DNA from: Chloroflexota bacterium
GTDB taxonomy: Bacteria; Chloroflexota; Anaerolineae; Anaerolineales; Anaerolineaceae
Assembly (NCBI GenBank): GCA_012797815.1
Contig: JAAZOK010000163.1
Location: 1-64,000, forward strand
Direction of reading: 5' to 3'
DNA length: 64,000 nt
Part shown: in pieces, positions 63,196 through 64,000 of the stretch
How the letters are laid out: every line of letters begins with the position of its first letter
Position numbering within the stretch: the stretch's first letter is position 1
Notes under the pieces: model-generated
What the model was told of the DNA's origin: nothing
The model's database searches: none
The model's input: only the letters and a program-made list of their open reading frames with translations
Made by a program: the position numbers and the translations under genes

Positions 63196-63948
63196 ATGAT
63201 GGGTTTAGAGATAAAAAACCTTTATGTAGAAGTTGACGCCACTGAAATCCTGCATGGGATTGATCTTAAGGTACCCGCCGGTGAGGTACATGCTATCATG
63301 GGACCCAACGGAACGGGTAAGTCTACCCTGGCATATTCTCTTATGGGACATCCAAAATACACGGTCACCAAGGGAGATGCTTTATTGAATGGGGAAAGCA
63401 TTATGGGGTTGGCTCCGGAGGAACGGTCACATAAAGGATTATTTCTGGCGTTTCAATATCCGGTGGCAATTCCCGGTGTAACCGTTGCAAATTTTCTGCG
63501 AACTGCGATCAATACTCAGCGGAAATCTGTTGACCCTGATTATCACGGCATTTCGATTCCGGAATTCAGGAAGTTGATGCTAGAAAAAATGGAACTGCTT
63601 GACATGGACCCCAAAATGGGGGGGCGATACCTGAACGACGGCTTTTCGGGCGGTGAGAAAAAACGCGTTGAAATTTTGCAGATGGCAATGCTGGAGCCGA
63701 ATATGGCAGTGTTAGATGAAACGGATTCCGGATTGGATATTGATGCATTGCGTATTGTTGCTCAAGGCATCAATACATTAAAAAATGAAAAATTGGGAAT
63801 CCTTGTGATAACCCATTACCAGCGTATTCTTAATTATCTCAAACCGGATGTGGTCCATGTGATGGTGGATGGGAAAATTGTGGAAAGTGGAGGACCTGAC
63901 CTTGCACTTCGTCTAGAGGATGAAGGTTATGGCTGGGTGAAAGCTTAA
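63196..63948 (+). CDS. sufC: SUF system ATPase SufC
   Basis: A 250-residue cytosolic ABC-type ATPase of the SufBCD scaffold for Fe-S cluster assembly. Walker A is GPNGTGKST, the signature is FSGGEKKRVEI and Walker B lies in MAVLDETDSGLDIDAL. VITHYQRIL gives the switch His. All are characteristic of SufC. AAAGGA precedes the start; ATG 63199 is an equal alternative. sufB begins 30 bases after its stop. Confidence 0.96.
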   Translation: MMGLEIKNLYVEVDATEILHGIDLKVPAGEVHAIMGPNGTGKSTLAYSLMGHPKYTVTKGDALLNGESIMGLAPEERSHKGLFLAFQYPVAIPGVTVANFLRTAINTQRKSVDPDYHGISIPEFRKLMLEKMELLDMDPKMGGRYLNDGFSGGEKKRVEILQMAMLEPNMAVLDETDSGLDIDALRIVAQGINTLKNEKLGILVITHYQRILNYLKPDVVHVMVDGKIVESGGPDLALRLEDEGYGWVKA

Positions 63949-63978
63949 AAATTGACCTCTCCACTGGAAAGACAAAAT

Positions 63979-64000
63979 ATGACGACAGAAGACGATATCC
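63979..64000 (+). CDS. sufB: Start of the next suf gene, probably sufB (truncated by window)
   Basis: ATG 63979 opens a frame MTTEDDI that runs to the window end, preceded by GGAAAGA. Only seven codons are visible. The position after sufC is the usual place of sufB, so the name rests on context. Confidence 0.5.

Noticed and set aside
1-64000. CRISPR arrays, tRNA or rRNA genes, insertion sequences
   Set aside because: I found no regularly spaced repeats, no cloverleaf-type sequence with a T-loop motif and no transposase-like frame.

Overview
The window reads as an ordinary chromosomal segment of a bacterium of the Chloroflexota, most likely class Anaerolineae (Anaerolineaceae-like). This is inferred from gene content and style, with no database comparison. 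The signs are lipoproteins and single-pass surface proteins with long Pro/Thr-rich linkers, a lipoprotein carrying a bacterial NBR1-type FW domain, LysM proteins tethered by one membrane span, a fused transaldolase/glucose-6-phosphate isomerase, a polyphosphate glucokinase, glycogen genes and a SUF iron-sulfur locus. Coding density is high. No gene-free stretch exceeds about 290 bases (the longest is 6861-7146). I found no rRNA, tRNA, CRISPR array, transposase or prophage.

Layout. 1-2.45 kb: the 3' end of carD, rpmI, an AT-rich foreign-looking gene (winged-helix plus two membrane spans) and pfkA. 2.5-6.9 kb: an FW-domain lipoprotein and a heterodimeric ABC exporter. 7.1-13.1 kb: class V aminotransferase, orphan sugar-type ABC ATPase, zinc-ribbon/LysM protein, hemW, L,D-transpeptidase. 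13.1-20.6 kb: a tightly overlapping repair operon in which an AddAB-like machine appears split into three genes, followed by recJ. 20.6-25.5 kb: msrPQ, a lipoprotein, then ruvX-mltG-ppgK. 25.6-34.5 kb: sodA, an EamA transporter, then an operon of a CinA-like protein, an MTA/SAH-deaminase fused to a CYTH domain, glgA, glgC and malQ. 34.5-42.8 kb: lipoprotein, yraN-miaA-acyl-CoA ligase, ftsH, efp, and comF-hpf with a small Flp-type pilin upstream. 42.9-51.2 kb: a helical protein with an SPFH-HTH protein, sucCD, an acyl carrier protein, fni, polyprenyl synthase, folE, and the oppositely oriented folK-folB-pteridine reductase. 51.3-60.2 kb: copZ-copA, tkt-rpiB-tal/pgi, a ROK sugar kinase. 60.3-64 kb: an alpha-oxoamine synthase with a methyltransferase, then sufR-sufT divergent from sufC-sufB.

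How it fits together. Sugar metabolism dominates: pfkA, ppgK, ROK kinase, tkt, rpiB, tal-pgi, glycogen synthesis and MalQ recycling, and sucCD for the TCA end. Envelope upkeep is covered by MltG, the L,D-transpeptidase, the LysM protein, MsrPQ and FtsH. DNA maintenance is covered by the split AddAB-like set, RecJ, RuvX and YraN. The most novel-looking items are the three-gene split of the AddAB-type resection complex with an intact AddB-type Fe-S nuclease as its own protein, the deaminase-CYTH fusion, the CinA-like protein with a replaced C-terminus, the SPFH-HTH fusion, and the compact divergent sufR/sufC control region.
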